Below are positions 8,164 through 17,032 of a stretch of 29,617 nt of DNA, in pieces. Below the pieces are notes generated by a model that made no database searches, was not told the DNA's origin, and saw nothing but the letters and a program-made list of their open reading frames with translations. Origin of the DNA: a virus; the IMG/VR virus record IMGVR_UViG_3300042541_000229, positions 1 through 29,617 of that record, one strand, 5' to 3'. Every line of letters begins with the position of its first letter. Position 1 is the stretch's first letter. The translations under genes were made by a program, and so were the position numbers.

Positions 8164-11100
8164 TGAGAATGTCCATACTGCACTTGCTGTGTACGGACAT
8201 GAGATACGAGCAGTACCGTTACCTATGATTACAGAGTTATCCACACCCTGCGTAAAGTTACGACCAATTGCAATACGGCCAGTCGCAGCAGCAGCAAGGG
8301 TGATTGCGTCACCAAATACTTGGTTGCTGGAACCAGTAGTCAATAGCAGTCCAGTGTTGTAACCAGCAATGGTATTTGTTCCGCCAGATGTAAGGACTAC
8401 GCCAGCATTCTGACCAATTGCTGTGTTATTAACACCAGTTGTGTTGGCAGTGAGTGCATTTACACCAACTGCTGTGTTCTGAATGCCAGTTGTATTGGAG
8501 AAGAGTGCGTTATATCCAACGGCTACGTTGTTAGTACCAATTGTGTTGGTTTGGAGTGCTTGATAGCCTAGAGCTGTATTCTGAACACCAGTTGTGTTGG
8601 CATTGAGTGCGGCAAATCCAACTGCTACGTTATTAATACCAATTGTGTTGGCACCGAGTGCGGCATTCCCAACTGCTACGTTACTAACACCAGTTGTGTT
8701 GTTCTGGAGTGCATTCTGACCAACTGCTATGTTGTTAGTGCCAATTGTGTTGGTAGTTAGGGCGTTAAATCCAACTGCAGTATTAGCAGTACCAGTTGTG
8801 TTGGCAACGAGTGCGCTACCTCCAACTGCTACGTTATTAGATCCAGCTGTGTTGGCATTGAGTGCGCTATTTCCAACTGCTGTGTTACTAGTACCACCTA
8901 TGTTGCCGCCGAGTGCGTTATTGCCAACTGCTACGTTGCCAACACCAGTTATGTTGGATAAGAGTGCATTCCGACCCACCGCTGTGTTATTGACACCAGT
9001 TGTGTTGGATTGGAGTGCGCCACCTCCAACTGCTATGTTGTTAGTGCCAATTGTGTTGAAAGAGAGTGCACTCACACCCAACGCTGTGTTGCCAATACCA
9101 GTTGTGTTGGAAGAGAGTGCAAAAACACCAAGAGCCGTGTTATTAGCGCCAGTTGTGTTAGAAGCTAGGGTTTGGAAGCCAACTGCAGTGTTGCTGCTGC
9201 CAGTGTTGATTTGGAGTGCTTGTGAACCTACTGCTGTGTTCTGAGTACCTACTGTGTTGGCAGAGAGCGTGTTAGATCCAACTGCAGTGTTACTACTGCC
9301 AGTTGTGTTAACAATGAGTGCGGAATATCCAACTGCTGTGTTATTAGTACCAATTGTGTTAGCCCTTAGAGCTTGGGAACCAACTGCTGTTAAGTTAGAT
9401 GCTGTGCTGTTTAGGAGTGCGGAATATCCAACTGCTGTGTTATTAGAATCAATTGTGTTGGCAACGAGTGTGCTCACACCAACTGCTGTGTTATTAACAC
9501 CAGTTGTGTTGAGATTGAGTGCAGCATATCCAACTGCTACGTTACTACCGCCAATTGTATTGGAGAAGAGTGCGGACGCGCCAACGGCTGTATTTCGGAT
9601 ACCAGTTGTGTTGGCGTTGAGTGTGAAACCCCCTATTGCTACGTTATCAACACCAATTGTGTTAGCAGTTAGCGACAAAGAACCCAAGGCTACGTTCCTA
9701 ACACCAGTTGTGTTGAGATTGAGTGCGGCATATCCAAGAGCTGTGTTATTAACACCAATTGTGTTGGATAAGAGTGCGTTGTTTCCAACCGCTGCGTTCT
9801 GAGTGCCAGTTGTGTTGGAGAAGAGTGCGCTATCGCCAACTGCTGTGTTGCTAGTACCAGTTGTATTGGCAGTTAGGGCGTTAAAGCCAATTGCCGTATT
9901 CTGGATACCAGTGGTGTTGTTCCTTAGAGCTTGGGAACCAATAGCTGTTAATTGGTCTACTGTGTTGTTTAGGAGTGCAGCCACACCTACTGCTGTGTTA
10001 TTGACACCAGTTATGTTGACTTGGAGTGCGCTCGTACCTACTGCTACGTTACTAGAGCCAGTTGTGTTGGCAGCTAAGGCGGTATATCCAACTGCTGTGT
10101 TGTTAGTACCAATTGTGTTGAGTTGCATTGCGCCATATCCAACTGATGTATTCTGAGATCCAGTTGTATTGGTAGCGAGTGCGGCATTCCCAAGAGCTGT
10201 GTTATTAACACCAGTTGTGTTGAGATTGAGTGCGGCATTTCCAACTGCTGTGTTGGCAGCACCAATTGTGTTAGAAGCGAGTGCGGCATAGCCAACTGCT
10301 GTGTTATTGACACCAGTTGTGTTGGCATTTAGTGCGGAAACTCCAACCGCTGCGTTATTGGCACCAGTTGTGTTAAGAGCGAGTGCGCCATTTCCAACTG
10401 CTGTGTTGGCAGTGCCAATTGTGTTGACAGCGAGTGCAGAAACTCCAACTGCTGTATTCTGAGTACCAGTTGTGTTGGAAGTGAGTGCGGAAAGTCCAAC
10501 TGCTACGTTGTTAGTACCAGTTGTGTTGGCATTGAGTGCGGTATTTCCAACTGCAGTGTTACTACTGCCAGTTGTGTTGTTAGCGAGTGCGCCCCGACCC
10601 ATTGCTACGTTATCAACGCCAGTTGTGTTGGATAAGAGTGCGTTATATCCCACCGCTGTGTTATTGACACCAGTTGAGTTGGTAGAGAGTGCGCCACCTC
10701 CAACTGCTATATTCTGGACACCAGTTGAGTTGGATAAGAGTGCGCCACTTCCAACTGCTGTGTTACTAGTACCAGTTGTGTTGGCAGCTAAGGCGGTATA
10801 TCCAACGGCTGTGTTGTTAGTACCAATTGTGTTAGCGAGGAGTGCGGTATACCCAAGAGCTGTATTCTGAACACCTGTTGTGTTAGCAGTTAGGGCGTTA
10901 TATCCAACTGCTGTTGAGTTGTCTACTGTAGAAGCTGCGAGTGCACTACGACCAACTGCTACGTTACCAGAGCCAATGATGTTCGCTGCGAGTGTACTAC
11001 GACCAACTGCTGTGTTCTGAATGCCAGTTGTATTGGAGAAGAGTGCGCTATCGCCAACTGCAGTGTTACTAATACCAGTTGTGTTGGAAGTGAGTGCGTT

Positions 11101-12222
11101 GTATCCAACTGCTGAGTTATTAGTACCAGTTGTGTTGTTTAGGAGTGTACTACGACCAACTGCTGTGTTCTGAGTACCAATTGTGTTGGTAGCGAGTGCA
11201 TTTACACCAACTGCTGTGTTGTTAGTACCAGTTGTGTTGGCTTGGAGTGTGCTAGTTCCAACTGCTGTGTTCTGAGTGCCAGTTGTGTTGGCAGTTAGGG
11301 CAAGATAGCCAAGAGCTGTGTTAGCAGTACCAGCTGTGTTGGCCTTTAGAGCTTGGAAGCCAATGGCTGTTAAGCTATCTACTGTAGAGACGTTAAGTGC
11401 TTGCAAACCCACTGCTACGTTAAAGGAACCTGTTGTGTTGCCCCCGAGTGTGCCATTCCCAAGAGCCGTGTTCTGGATACCAGTTGTGTTGGAAGCGAGT
11501 GCGGCATTACCAACTGCTGTGTTGTTGAAACCAGTTGTGTTGGATTGGAGTGTGGCATATCCAAGAGCAGTGTTGTTAATGCCAGTTGTGTTGGAAGCGA
11601 GTGCGGCATTACCAACTGCTGTGTTATTAATACCAGTTGTGTTGAGATTGAGTGCGGCAGATCCAACGGCTGTGTTACTAACACCAGTTGCGTTGGTAGT
11701 GAGTGCGCCATATCCAAGAGCTGTGTTGTTAGTGCCAATTGTGTTTGAGTCGAGTGCAGTCGATCCTATAGCAATGTTGGTACTTACATTCCCGCCGCCC
11801 AATCCTATGCTTACTGTATTTATGCTCGCATCGCCGCCAGTAACTTCAAGCTTGAACGCGCCGCTAGGGGTGTTGCCAATCCCAACATTGCCACTCGGAT
11901 CAATAACAAATGGGGTGACATCTGGATTTGCTGAGTCTTCTACAACAAATGAATTGCCCGCACCCGTATTTGTAATCCTGACACCACCGCCAGCACCAGT
12001 CTGTGTGATCGTTACGGCATTGTGCGTGGCATCGTTGACATTGATGACAACAGGGGTCTCAAAAAGTGGCCCACTCGCCACCAGAATAACGTTGCCAACA
12101 CTATCAAGACTGTAGAGCTTGTTGTCTGTGACGTTGATCGCCAACTCGCCCTGAACCAATTGCCCTGCTGATGGGGCGATTCCGGGTGCTGCATTGTTCT
12201 TTGTGATAATTGTGACTGCCAT
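7810..12222 (-). CDS. Giant repetitive tail fibre with C-terminal S74 chaperone
   Basis: This 1470-aa virion fibre is the largest gene in the window. Residues 1-148 form an attachment region with a GELAINVTDNKLY motif and a SGNVGIGNTP segment typical of fibre N-termini. Residues 149-1265 are about 66 copies of a 17-residue repeat, consensus NTAVGxxALxxNTTGxN, probably a trimeric YadA-like beta-roll. Then come degenerate copies, and from residue 1354 an S74-type intramolecular chaperone: SDERIK, LGLDFINELEPVTFRWKP, HGLIAQNV. In this family the chaperone trimerises the fibre and then cuts itself off just before the SD motif. The protein probably recognises the host surface. The start has a weak GAGG site; the gene precedes the glycosyltransferase with a 4-base overlap. 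Confidence 0.9.
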   Translation of the reverse strand: MAVTIITKNNAAPGIAPSAGQLVQGELAINVTDNKLYSLDSVGNVILVASGPLFETPVVINVNDATHNAVTITQTGAGGGVRITNTGAGNSFVVEDSANPDVTPFVIDPSGNVGIGNTPSGAFKLEVTGGDASINTVSIGLGGGNVSTNIAIGSTALDSNTIGTNNTALGYGALTTNATGVSNTAVGSAALNLNTTGINNTAVGNAALASNTTGINNTALGYATLQSNTTGFNNTAVGNAALASNTTGIQNTALGNGTLGGNTTGSFNVAVGLQALNVSTVDSLTAIGFQALKANTAGTANTALGYLALTANTTGTQNTAVGTSTLQANTTGTNNTAVGVNALATNTIGTQNTAVGRSTLLNNTTGTNNSAVGYNALTSNTTGISNTAVGDSALFSNTTGIQNTAVGRSTLAANIIGSGNVAVGRSALAASTVDNSTAVGYNALTANTTGVQNTALGYTALLANTIGTNNTAVGYTALAANTTGTSNTAVGSGALLSNSTGVQNIAVGGGALSTNSTGVNNTAVGYNALLSNTTGVDNVAMGRGALANNTTGSSNTAVGNTALNANTTGTNNVAVGLSALTSNTTGTQNTAVGVSALAVNTIGTANTAVGNGALALNTTGANNAAVGVSALNANTTGVNNTAVGYAALASNTIGAANTAVGNAALNLNTTGVNNTALGNAALATNTTGSQNTSVGYGAMQLNTIGTNNTAVGYTALAANTTGSSNVAVGTSALQVNITGVNNTAVGVAALLNNTVDQLTAIGSQALRNNTTGIQNTAIGFNALTANTTGTSNTAVGDSALFSNTTGTQNAAVGNNALLSNTIGVNNTALGYAALNLNTTGVRNVALGSLSLTANTIGVDNVAIGGFTLNANTTGIRNTAVGASALFSNTIGGSNVAVGYAALNLNTTGVNNTAVGVSTLVANTIDSNNTAVGYSALLNSTASNLTAVGSQALRANTIGTNNTAVGYSALIVNTTGSSNTAVGSNTLSANTVGTQNTAVGSQALQINTGSSNTAVGFQTLASNTTGANNTALGVFALSSNTTGIGNTALGVSALSFNTIGTNNIAVGGGALQSNTTGVNNTAVGRNALLSNITGVGNVAVGNNALGGNIGGTSNTAVGNSALNANTAGSNNVAVGGSALVANTTGTANTAVGFNALTTNTIGTNNIAVGQNALQNNTTGVSNVAVGNAALGANTIGINNVAVGFAALNANTTGVQNTALGYQALQTNTIGTNNVAVGYNALFSNTTGIQNTAVGVNALTANTTGVNNTAIGQNAGVVLTSGGTNTIAGYNTGLLLTTGSSNQVFGDAITLAAAATGRIAIGRNFTQGVDNSVIIGNGTARISCPYTASAVWTFSSDERIKNVVGKDTLGLDFINELEPVTFRWKPSNEITEDLTTQYKEENVKDTEIVMHGLIAQNVKAALDKAGVDTFSDLWSTDEDGTQRLGNAALITPLINAIKELDAKFEAYKASHP
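8428..11778 (-). repeat. About 66 tandem 51-bp units encoding 17-residue fibre repeats
   Basis: I counted 66 consecutive in-frame units starting at residue 149 of the fibre. Most are 51 bp (17 residues); a few are 48 bp (16 residues). Positions NTA-VG, AL and NTTG are nearly fixed while the two residues after VG and those after AL vary. Some units break the pattern with VD or AS near the end followed by a unit lacking the first Asn (STVDSL-TAIGFQAL, STVDNS-TAVGYNAL, TVDQL-TAIGSQAL, TASNL-TAVGSQAL). On the plus strand the array creates long proline/valine-rich open frames that are only antisense shadows. Confidence 0.9.
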
Positions 12223-12224
12223 TT

Positions 12225-12452
12225 TTAGGGCCTCAGTGGGGTGTCTGGTCGGGTGAACTTCAACGTTATAATTTCAGTCTGTCTTGCTGGCAACCGATAC
12301 GGATCTAGGTCATCAAGATCCTTCTCGCACACCATCAGACCGGGGCTGTTTGGATCAGAGTACAGATCCTCGATTGACATCTTTATGCTGCAGCGGGCGC
12401 ATAGCGCAATGCCGTATGTGGACTTCCCGGTTGGATCGAGGTATATGCTCAT
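12225..12452 (-). CDS. Small zinc-ribbon-like protein, CxxC...C
   Basis: This 75-aa protein has Cys18 and Cys21 in LCARC and Cys42 in MVCEKD. Where a fourth cysteine would be expected there is Asp45, so a metal site of the CxxC...CxxD type is possible but not certain. The order of CxxC, a turn around DLYSDPNSPGL, then VC followed by acidic residues and PYRLPAR resembles small phage proteins that lie near adaptor and fibre genes. The start overlaps the adaptor stop (ATGA). It probably folds as a knuckle and helps tail assembly; the function is not known. Confidence 0.6.
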   Translation of the reverse strand: MSIYLDPTGKSTYGIALCARCSIKMSIEDLYSDPNSPGLMVCEKDLDDLDPYRLPARQTEIITLKFTRPDTPLRP

Positions 12453-13435
12453 CGTGTGTACACTCCAATGTTAGGGGTGAAGTAGACGGGTGAATTATCT
12501 CTCTCTTCCTCTTCTGCCTCAAGCAATGACCTCTGAGCCTTCTGATCCAGCAATGCCGCCATGTTCGGATCAATCGCTGGCAACTGCTCAGCCATCTCCG
12601 CAGCCAGCAGGTACACGATTGCATCGTACCAACGCTGCGGCACTTCAATCTCTTGTGCGAGTGTACCAACGTCCATGATGTAACGCTTAACATAAGTCAC
12701 GATCTGGGCTATCTCGAACGCGGCATTTGGAACGGGCCAGATATACAGGAACGGCTGATCTACCTGACGATCAAGCCAGAACTGTAGCGGTCTACCTTGG
12801 AATGTCTTGTTTGGGAGAGTTGAGTAGCTATCTCTATTGAGTCTAGCCATGACGATCTCATTCGGCGTATTGCCAAATAGAACGCTGCTTTGCGAGAGAA
12901 CTCCAAGGGTTACCCTAACACGCCAGTATGTTGCGTTAACAGATCCATCGATGTCAGCCCATGTCCAAGCGCCTGCATTCAGGTTTGGATTCGCAATCGT
13001 CTCGATTGTAGTCCATGTCAGGCCGTCATTTGACCACTCGATTACGAATGGAGCCGATGCAGCACTCCACTGCACACCAATCGTGGTGACGATTGCGCCA
13101 GAAGCAACGAAGAGTGATGAGGTTGTTGCGGTTCCAGTAGCAACACCAGTTAGGTACTGCATCGTTCTCAGATTCGTATTGAGAAGATCCACCGTACCAA
13201 CAGGTGCGGGGACTGATGCCATGTTCTCGTACATCGGCAGAATGACTTTATCGATACACCACAGCTGCAGACCCCTGTTCGCAAGGCGCGATAGGATTAG
13301 ATATAGGGTCTCTTGGGCAACCTGCAGTTGTTCAGCGGCAACGCCCTCTGGTGGAAGGCGACACCTACGAAAAGCATGATCGATGACTTTTCGTGTGTTG
13401 AATGTTGTTTGGGATACTGTTCCAGATACGGCCAC
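12449..13435 (-). CDS. P22 gp4-like tail adaptor with inserted F5/8C-like domain
   Basis: This 328-aa protein starts with GTG behind an AGGAG site. The N-terminus (KVIDHAFRRCRLPPEGVAAE, then QETLYLILSRLANRG) and the later parts (RPLQFWLDRQ, LYIWPVPN, RWYDAIVYLLAAEMAEQLP) resemble P22 gp4-type adaptors that extend the portal. Between about residues 98 and 185 is an extra beta domain with EWSNDGLTWTTI and ATYWRVRV, the pattern of F5/8 type C (discoidin-like) domains. Such domains can bind sugars or proteins. The insert is probably on the particle surface. Together with the 217-aa protein at 6431, this gives two adaptor-like proteins in one phage. Confidence 0.65.
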   Translation of the reverse strand: MAVSGTVSQTTFNTRKVIDHAFRRCRLPPEGVAAEQLQVAQETLYLILSRLANRGLQLWCIDKVILPMYENMASVPAPVGTVDLLNTNLRTMQYLTGVATGTATTSSLFVASGAIVTTIGVQWSAASAPFVIEWSNDGLTWTTIETIANPNLNAGAWTWADIDGSVNATYWRVRVTLGVLSQSSVLFGNTPNEIVMARLNRDSYSTLPNKTFQGRPLQFWLDRQVDQPFLYIWPVPNAAFEIAQIVTYVKRYIMDVGTLAQEIEVPQRWYDAIVYLLAAEMAEQLPAIDPNMAALLDQKAQRSLLEAEEEERDNSPVYFTPNIGVYTR

Positions 13436-13495
13436 CGAGTCTGCTCCTGTTAGTTCGGAATGCCGATGCGGCAGACCCAGCGGTTATTGTTGAAC

Positions 13496-14125
13496 TTATC
13501 TTGGGATTATTTTACCAAATTTTGGCAACTTAGAGTAGGAAGGAACAGCCTTTCCACCACGTTTCAGACCATTATGTGCTTGTGACGCTGGTTTGTCAGC
13601 ATGCTTTTTGATCTCTTGATCAATTAGCTTCTTGTCAGCAGCCATGTCTTCAGCTGCAGATCCGCCATGGCCCATCTTCCGTGACTCAGACATAGCAATT
13701 GCAAGCGCCTGCTTTGGGTTCTTAACGACATTGCCGTCCTTGCCAGAGTGGAGAGCTCCCTTCTTGAACTCGGACATTACGAGCCCGACCTTCTTTTGAG
13801 CCTTGCCCTTTACAGGGCCACCAGCTGCACATCCCGCCTCTTCCCTCTCGGCCCGGATCATCTTAGCTGGAGCTCCAACCTTCTTCAAGAGTGAGATCTC
13901 ACGAATGACCATACCATGCGGCTCGGCATCACCCTCTCTCTCAGCCATCTCATGCCTCAGAACATCACGAGGGGCATTGGCTCGCTCAAGGAAAGCGATC
14001 TCATCGCCACCCTTCTTAGCCTTGCCACCCCTAGCGTACCCCTTAACGTTCTGCTTTCCGGCGCTGCCCGTGTAACCATTCTCAGATCCAAAACTGAAGT
14101 CGCCGTACTTTAATGTCTTTCCCAT
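13496..14125 (-). CDS. Basic DUF6496-like phage protein
   Basis: This 209-aa protein is lysine-, glycine- and alanine-rich. Residues about 113-147 read VMSEFKKGALHSGKDG, then VKNPKQALAIAMSESRK, which closely matches the motif of DUF6496 (VMxEFK-G-L-SG...QAIAIALSEARK). The N-terminal half has glycine/lysine linkers and two charged helical segments (DVLRHEMAEREG and AKMIRAEREEAG). Proteins with this motif occur in phage structural clusters and some bacteria, with no known function. The strong positive charge suggests DNA or nucleic acid contact, perhaps as an internal virion protein. Confidence 0.65.
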   Translation of the reverse strand: MGKTLKYGDFSFGSENGYTGSAGKQNVKGYARGGKAKKGGDEIAFLERANAPRDVLRHEMAEREGDAEPHGMVIREISLLKKVGAPAKMIRAEREEAGCAAGGPVKGKAQKKVGLVMSEFKKGALHSGKDGNVVKNPKQALAIAMSESRKMGHGGSAAEDMAADKKLIDQEIKKHADKPASQAHNGLKRGGKAVPSYSKLPKFGKIIPR

Positions 14126-14144
14126 GATCGTTCCTTAGATTAGG

Positions 14145-16196
14145 TTAAGCCCAGTTACCTACCGATGTATTGCCCGTAGTGTTTCCTACGGGCCACAAAA
14201 TTATATGAGATGACGACAATGCAGTTCCGACAGTAGGGGCAACGGTGAACGCCATCAGGAAGTCAACAGTACCAGCAACAGAAACATCGAAGCTGCCCTT
14301 CATACGCAACACGAAGTTGCCAGCAATTGCACCAGATGCAGGTGTAATTGAGACCAGCGTACCGGGAGCTGCTGTTCTATTGTACATCATGGTTGGAGCG
14401 GTAGGAGTCGTGAACGCAGCGGCAAAGAATGACATCACGTTGTATTCATGCGCGGTTACTGTCGCCGTACCTCCGAGCGAATATTGAATTGCTTTTGCAC
14501 TTACCGCAGTATTGTTGAATACTATGTCCAGCTCATATTCATACCGGGTGGTTGCCGCCAAAGCTGTCGACACCCCAAACATTGACTGGGCGGTTATAAC
14601 GTTTGCAAGGGCTCTATCTGCACCGAGCTGGAACATGCTCTGAACAACTATCAATCCCCTAGCTGTACCAGCCGGGGTGAAGTATGCGGTGCTTACATCA
14701 CGCTCAAGTGATCCGGCAACTGGAATAGTTAGCAGTGACCCAGCGGCAAGCCTCATTGCTGGAACAGTTAACGTCCCAGCAGCCACATCAACAAATGCAG
14801 CTGGGGCCGCAACTCCAGCACCAACCCTGCCCGTTGTCGCAATCAGGTTACCAGTTGTTGTTACGTTAACGCTTGCGGCAACCGTAGTTCCAATGCGAAG
14901 ACGCTCAGCTGATACGCCAGCATTCATCGTCTTTAGGCTTAAATAAATATCCTCTAAGCTTAAAGTCGTGGTCTGTATAACAGATGAGATAGTAGATCCA
15001 ACCTTGTTAACCCCAGCAGTTGTCTCTAACTCGAACTCTATGTTCGTTCCAAACCCTGCGGCTGGAACGTTGGCGGTATTGTGCGATAGGCGTAACGCTG
15101 ATGACTCAACGTTCGTCACGATATCCGATGTAACTACCTGCAGGGTAGATTCTGGAGATGATGTATTAATCCCTACGCGGGCATTATGGAAAGCAGTCGC
15201 CGACTGAAGGCGCATGGTCTCCTGATTCTCCGATCCCCGCTGGAGAGATCCGAACGCCAAGTCAAACTCCTCTATGCCGGGAGCAACACTGGTAGATATC
15301 GCGGCGATAATGCCACCGATCTTGGTTGTGTTTGACTGAACCTCAGTCAAGAGCTCAATAGATGTACCGATGCCAGCTGCAGGAGTTCCGCTTGTCGTGT
15401 GCGTGAACCTTCCGGCAACCGTATTGCTGCTTTGGTTTGCATCCTCGATAGCGGCCTCAATTGTGGCCGTAGGCGTTAACGTTCCAACCCCAAGGCGCTT
15501 GGTTCCCATGAACCTAGCAGCTTCTGTCAGCGTACCAGAGGCCATAACATTAACCGCCAGACCAAATGACTCAACGCCAACACCATTTGCAGTAACGACT
15601 GAGTCTATTGCCCCGCCAACCTTAACCAGCGCAGCACTTGTCTCTGTTGAGAGCGCAAGTCTCGTCCCGATCCCAACAGCTGGCGATCCAGATGTTGAGT
15701 GCGTTGCGTTAAATACCTGAACAACTGAGTTGTTGTTCGCATCATCTGTGATCGTATCAATCGCACATGCAGGAGCAGCTGTGCCAATCCCAAGCCTCTT
15801 GGTAGAGGTTATGCGAGCTACCTCGGCAACAGTCCCTGCAACCATGTTCTGCACAACAAAGTCAGCCGCTTCAGCAGCTGCGGTGACCGAAGTAGAGACA
15901 GCTACAAGCTTTACCTGCTCAGTGACAATGCCTAGAAGAGCCGTCTCAGCAGAAAGGGTAAGGCTCCCGCCAATACCAACAGCAGGTACTCCAGATGTGG
16001 TGTGGGTTAGGGTGACAACGTTCGACACGCCAGCATTGTTGGCATCATTCACCACAAACGTTGGGACGGAGCTCGTGAACAGCTTGATCTGAGCTGCGGA
16101 CAGCTTTACAGATCCGCCGCCCTGCACTGACTCAAACTGCTCTAATCCAGTGAGCGTTACTCCTGCTGGTAGTTCGGGGATTGTTATATAGGCCAT
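14145..16196 (-). CDS. Fibre-like virion protein with four ~100-residue repeats
   Basis: This 683-aa protein starts MAYITIPELP, a usual start of phage fibre or spike proteins. Residues about 51-455 are four copies of a ~100-residue module, each running from a DANN-type start through THTTSGxPAxGIGTxLxL and then xxRLGxGTxxP. That last motif recurs in many tail fibres. The remaining part (about 470-683) is different and probably the receptor-binding or assembly end, with ATRYEYELDIVF and NFVLRMKGSF beta strands. It lies between the terminator-bounded small virion genes and the DUF6496-like gene. I cannot tell whether it is a tail fibre or a head fibre. Confidence 0.75.
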   Translation of the reverse strand: MAYITIPELPAGVTLTGLEQFESVQGGGSVKLSAAQIKLFTSSVPTFVVNDANNAGVSNVVTLTHTTSGVPAVGIGGSLTLSAETALLGIVTEQVKLVAVSTSVTAAAEAADFVVQNMVAGTVAEVARITSTKRLGIGTAAPACAIDTITDDANNNSVVQVFNATHSTSGSPAVGIGTRLALSTETSAALVKVGGAIDSVVTANGVGVESFGLAVNVMASGTLTEAARFMGTKRLGVGTLTPTATIEAAIEDANQSSNTVAGRFTHTTSGTPAAGIGTSIELLTEVQSNTTKIGGIIAAISTSVAPGIEEFDLAFGSLQRGSENQETMRLQSATAFHNARVGINTSSPESTLQVVTSDIVTNVESSALRLSHNTANVPAAGFGTNIEFELETTAGVNKVGSTISSVIQTTTLSLEDIYLSLKTMNAGVSAERLRIGTTVAASVNVTTTGNLIATTGRVGAGVAAPAAFVDVAAGTLTVPAMRLAAGSLLTIPVAGSLERDVSTAYFTPAGTARGLIVVQSMFQLGADRALANVITAQSMFGVSTALAATTRYEYELDIVFNNTAVSAKAIQYSLGGTATVTAHEYNVMSFFAAAFTTPTAPTMMYNRTAAPGTLVSITPASGAIAGNFVLRMKGSFDVSVAGTVDFLMAFTVAPTVGTALSSSHIILWPVGNTTGNTSVGNWA
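14832..16046 (-). repeat. Four ~300-bp repeats in the 683-aa fibre gene
   Basis: In protein terms the units begin at about residues 51, 151, 251 and 357. Shared landmarks are the DAN start, T/S-H-xTSGxPAxGIGT, and the R-LG-GT--P end. The sequences differ at many residues, so this is an old duplication rather than a recent one. The fourth unit is the most divergent. Confidence 0.75.
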
Positions 16197-16205
16197 ATCA
16201 GATCC

Positions 16206-16676
16206 TTATGCAGCTATTATGTAAGAACCTGTCAACAAAGGCTCATATCTAACAAAGTGTCTCCATGTTCCAGTAGTTGACCCAACTCCAATCACTATCT
16301 TTAAAACCCCTGTCGGAAGCCTAACGCCACGAGATGCTGTGTTTAGCATTATTCCAGATGCACTCTGAATTGGAGCCTCTGCCAATGAAGATGCAGCCGC
16401 TATAGCAACAGAGTACCCAGCAGCGACATTAGCCAAGCTGGTAGAGGCATTGGAAAGTGCTAACGTTGATCCGAGAGCAGTGGTTGAGCTGAATTGCAAA
16501 CTTGATGCAGTTGCTCCGTTCGCCGTCTGGCACTCAGACACAAGACTTGTAATCTGGACATCACCAAAAATTGTAAATATAGTGTCGCCAGATACCATTA
16601 TCTTAGAAATGGTTGCTGCAGTATGATCAGAATCTTGAGGAGAGCCACTCAAAATTGGGTTTACGGTAACTCCCAT
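16206..16676 (-). CDS. Small beta-rich virion protein
   Basis: This 156-aa protein is rich in Ser, Thr, Ala and Val, with alternating patterns such as IFTIFGDVQITSLVSE, then AYSVAIAAASSLAEA-like stretches. The C-terminus has GTWRHFVRYEPLLTGSYIIAA. I recognise no family. It is in the same run as the fibre and the 114-aa protein (a single-base gap upstream) and so is probably a virion component, perhaps a decoration or head-surface protein. Confidence 0.6.
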   Translation of the reverse strand: MGVTVNPILSGSPQDSDHTAATISKIMVSGDTIFTIFGDVQITSLVSECQTANGATASSLQFSSTTALGSTLALSNASTSLANVAAGYSVAIAAASSLAEAPIQSASGIMLNTASRGVRLPTGVLKIVIGVGSTTGTWRHFVRYEPLLTGSYIIAA

Positions 16677-16677
16677 T

Positions 16678-17022
16678 TTATACCCCCATGTAAACAGAAA
16701 CAGAGCCGTCAGTCCCGGTTACCCCTGCAGTGTCGATATATACTCTGACATTCTCCCATACAGCATCTGTAGCGAATCCGTCTGATGTTACAGCAGTGCC
16801 AAGTGGTAGCGTCATTATCGCTAAATCAATCCAATTCGATGAATCATTTGATACCTGAATTTTAGCTGTTGCAGTACCAGTTGAGGCAGATGTAGATCCA
16901 ACAATTTGAAAGGTGCGCTTTCCATACTGCGGAGGAGCAGTTGTTATCCTCCAAGTGTTCCCCACAAAAGGGGCCCCAGATACAATTGTTGTTGTTACAG
17001 CAGATGCTAATGTAACTGCCAT
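16678..17022 (-). CDS. Small beta-sandwich virion protein
   Basis: This 114-aa protein contains TAKIQVSNDSSNWIDLAIM, a VSxDxxxW turn common in small beta-sandwich domains of virion proteins, and a final strand set ending VSVYMGV. It starts just after an intrinsic terminator at 17033-17060, so its expression depends on read-through or an unseen promoter. It resembles the insert domain in the adaptor at 12449 only in this short motif. Probably a virion surface protein. Confidence 0.6.
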   Translation of the reverse strand: MAVTLASAVTTTIVSGAPFVGNTWRITTAPPQYGKRTFQIVGSTSASTGTATAKIQVSNDSSNWIDLAIMTLPLGTAVTSDGFATDAVWENVRVYIDTAGVTGTDGSVSVYMGV

Positions 17023-17032
17023 TTCGATCTCC

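Noticed and set aside
8729-10870. Long plus-strand open frames with valine/proline-rich repeats
   Set aside because: They are the antisense of the fibre repeat; the repeat lacks stops in that frame by composition and there is no ribosome site or gene context.
10074-11738. Minus-strand frames with repeated PTQLV-type units (10074-10328, 11415-11738)
   Set aside because: These are out-of-frame reads of the same 51-bp repeat inside the fibre gene.
8428-11778. Possible CRISPR array, given regular repeats
   Set aside because: The units are in-frame, coding, degenerate, and directly adjacent with no spacers between identical repeats.
12012-12693. Short minus-strand frames overlapping real genes (12012-12194, 12355-12693)
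   Set aside because: They lie in other phases of the fibre, zinc-ribbon and adaptor genes and have atypical composition.
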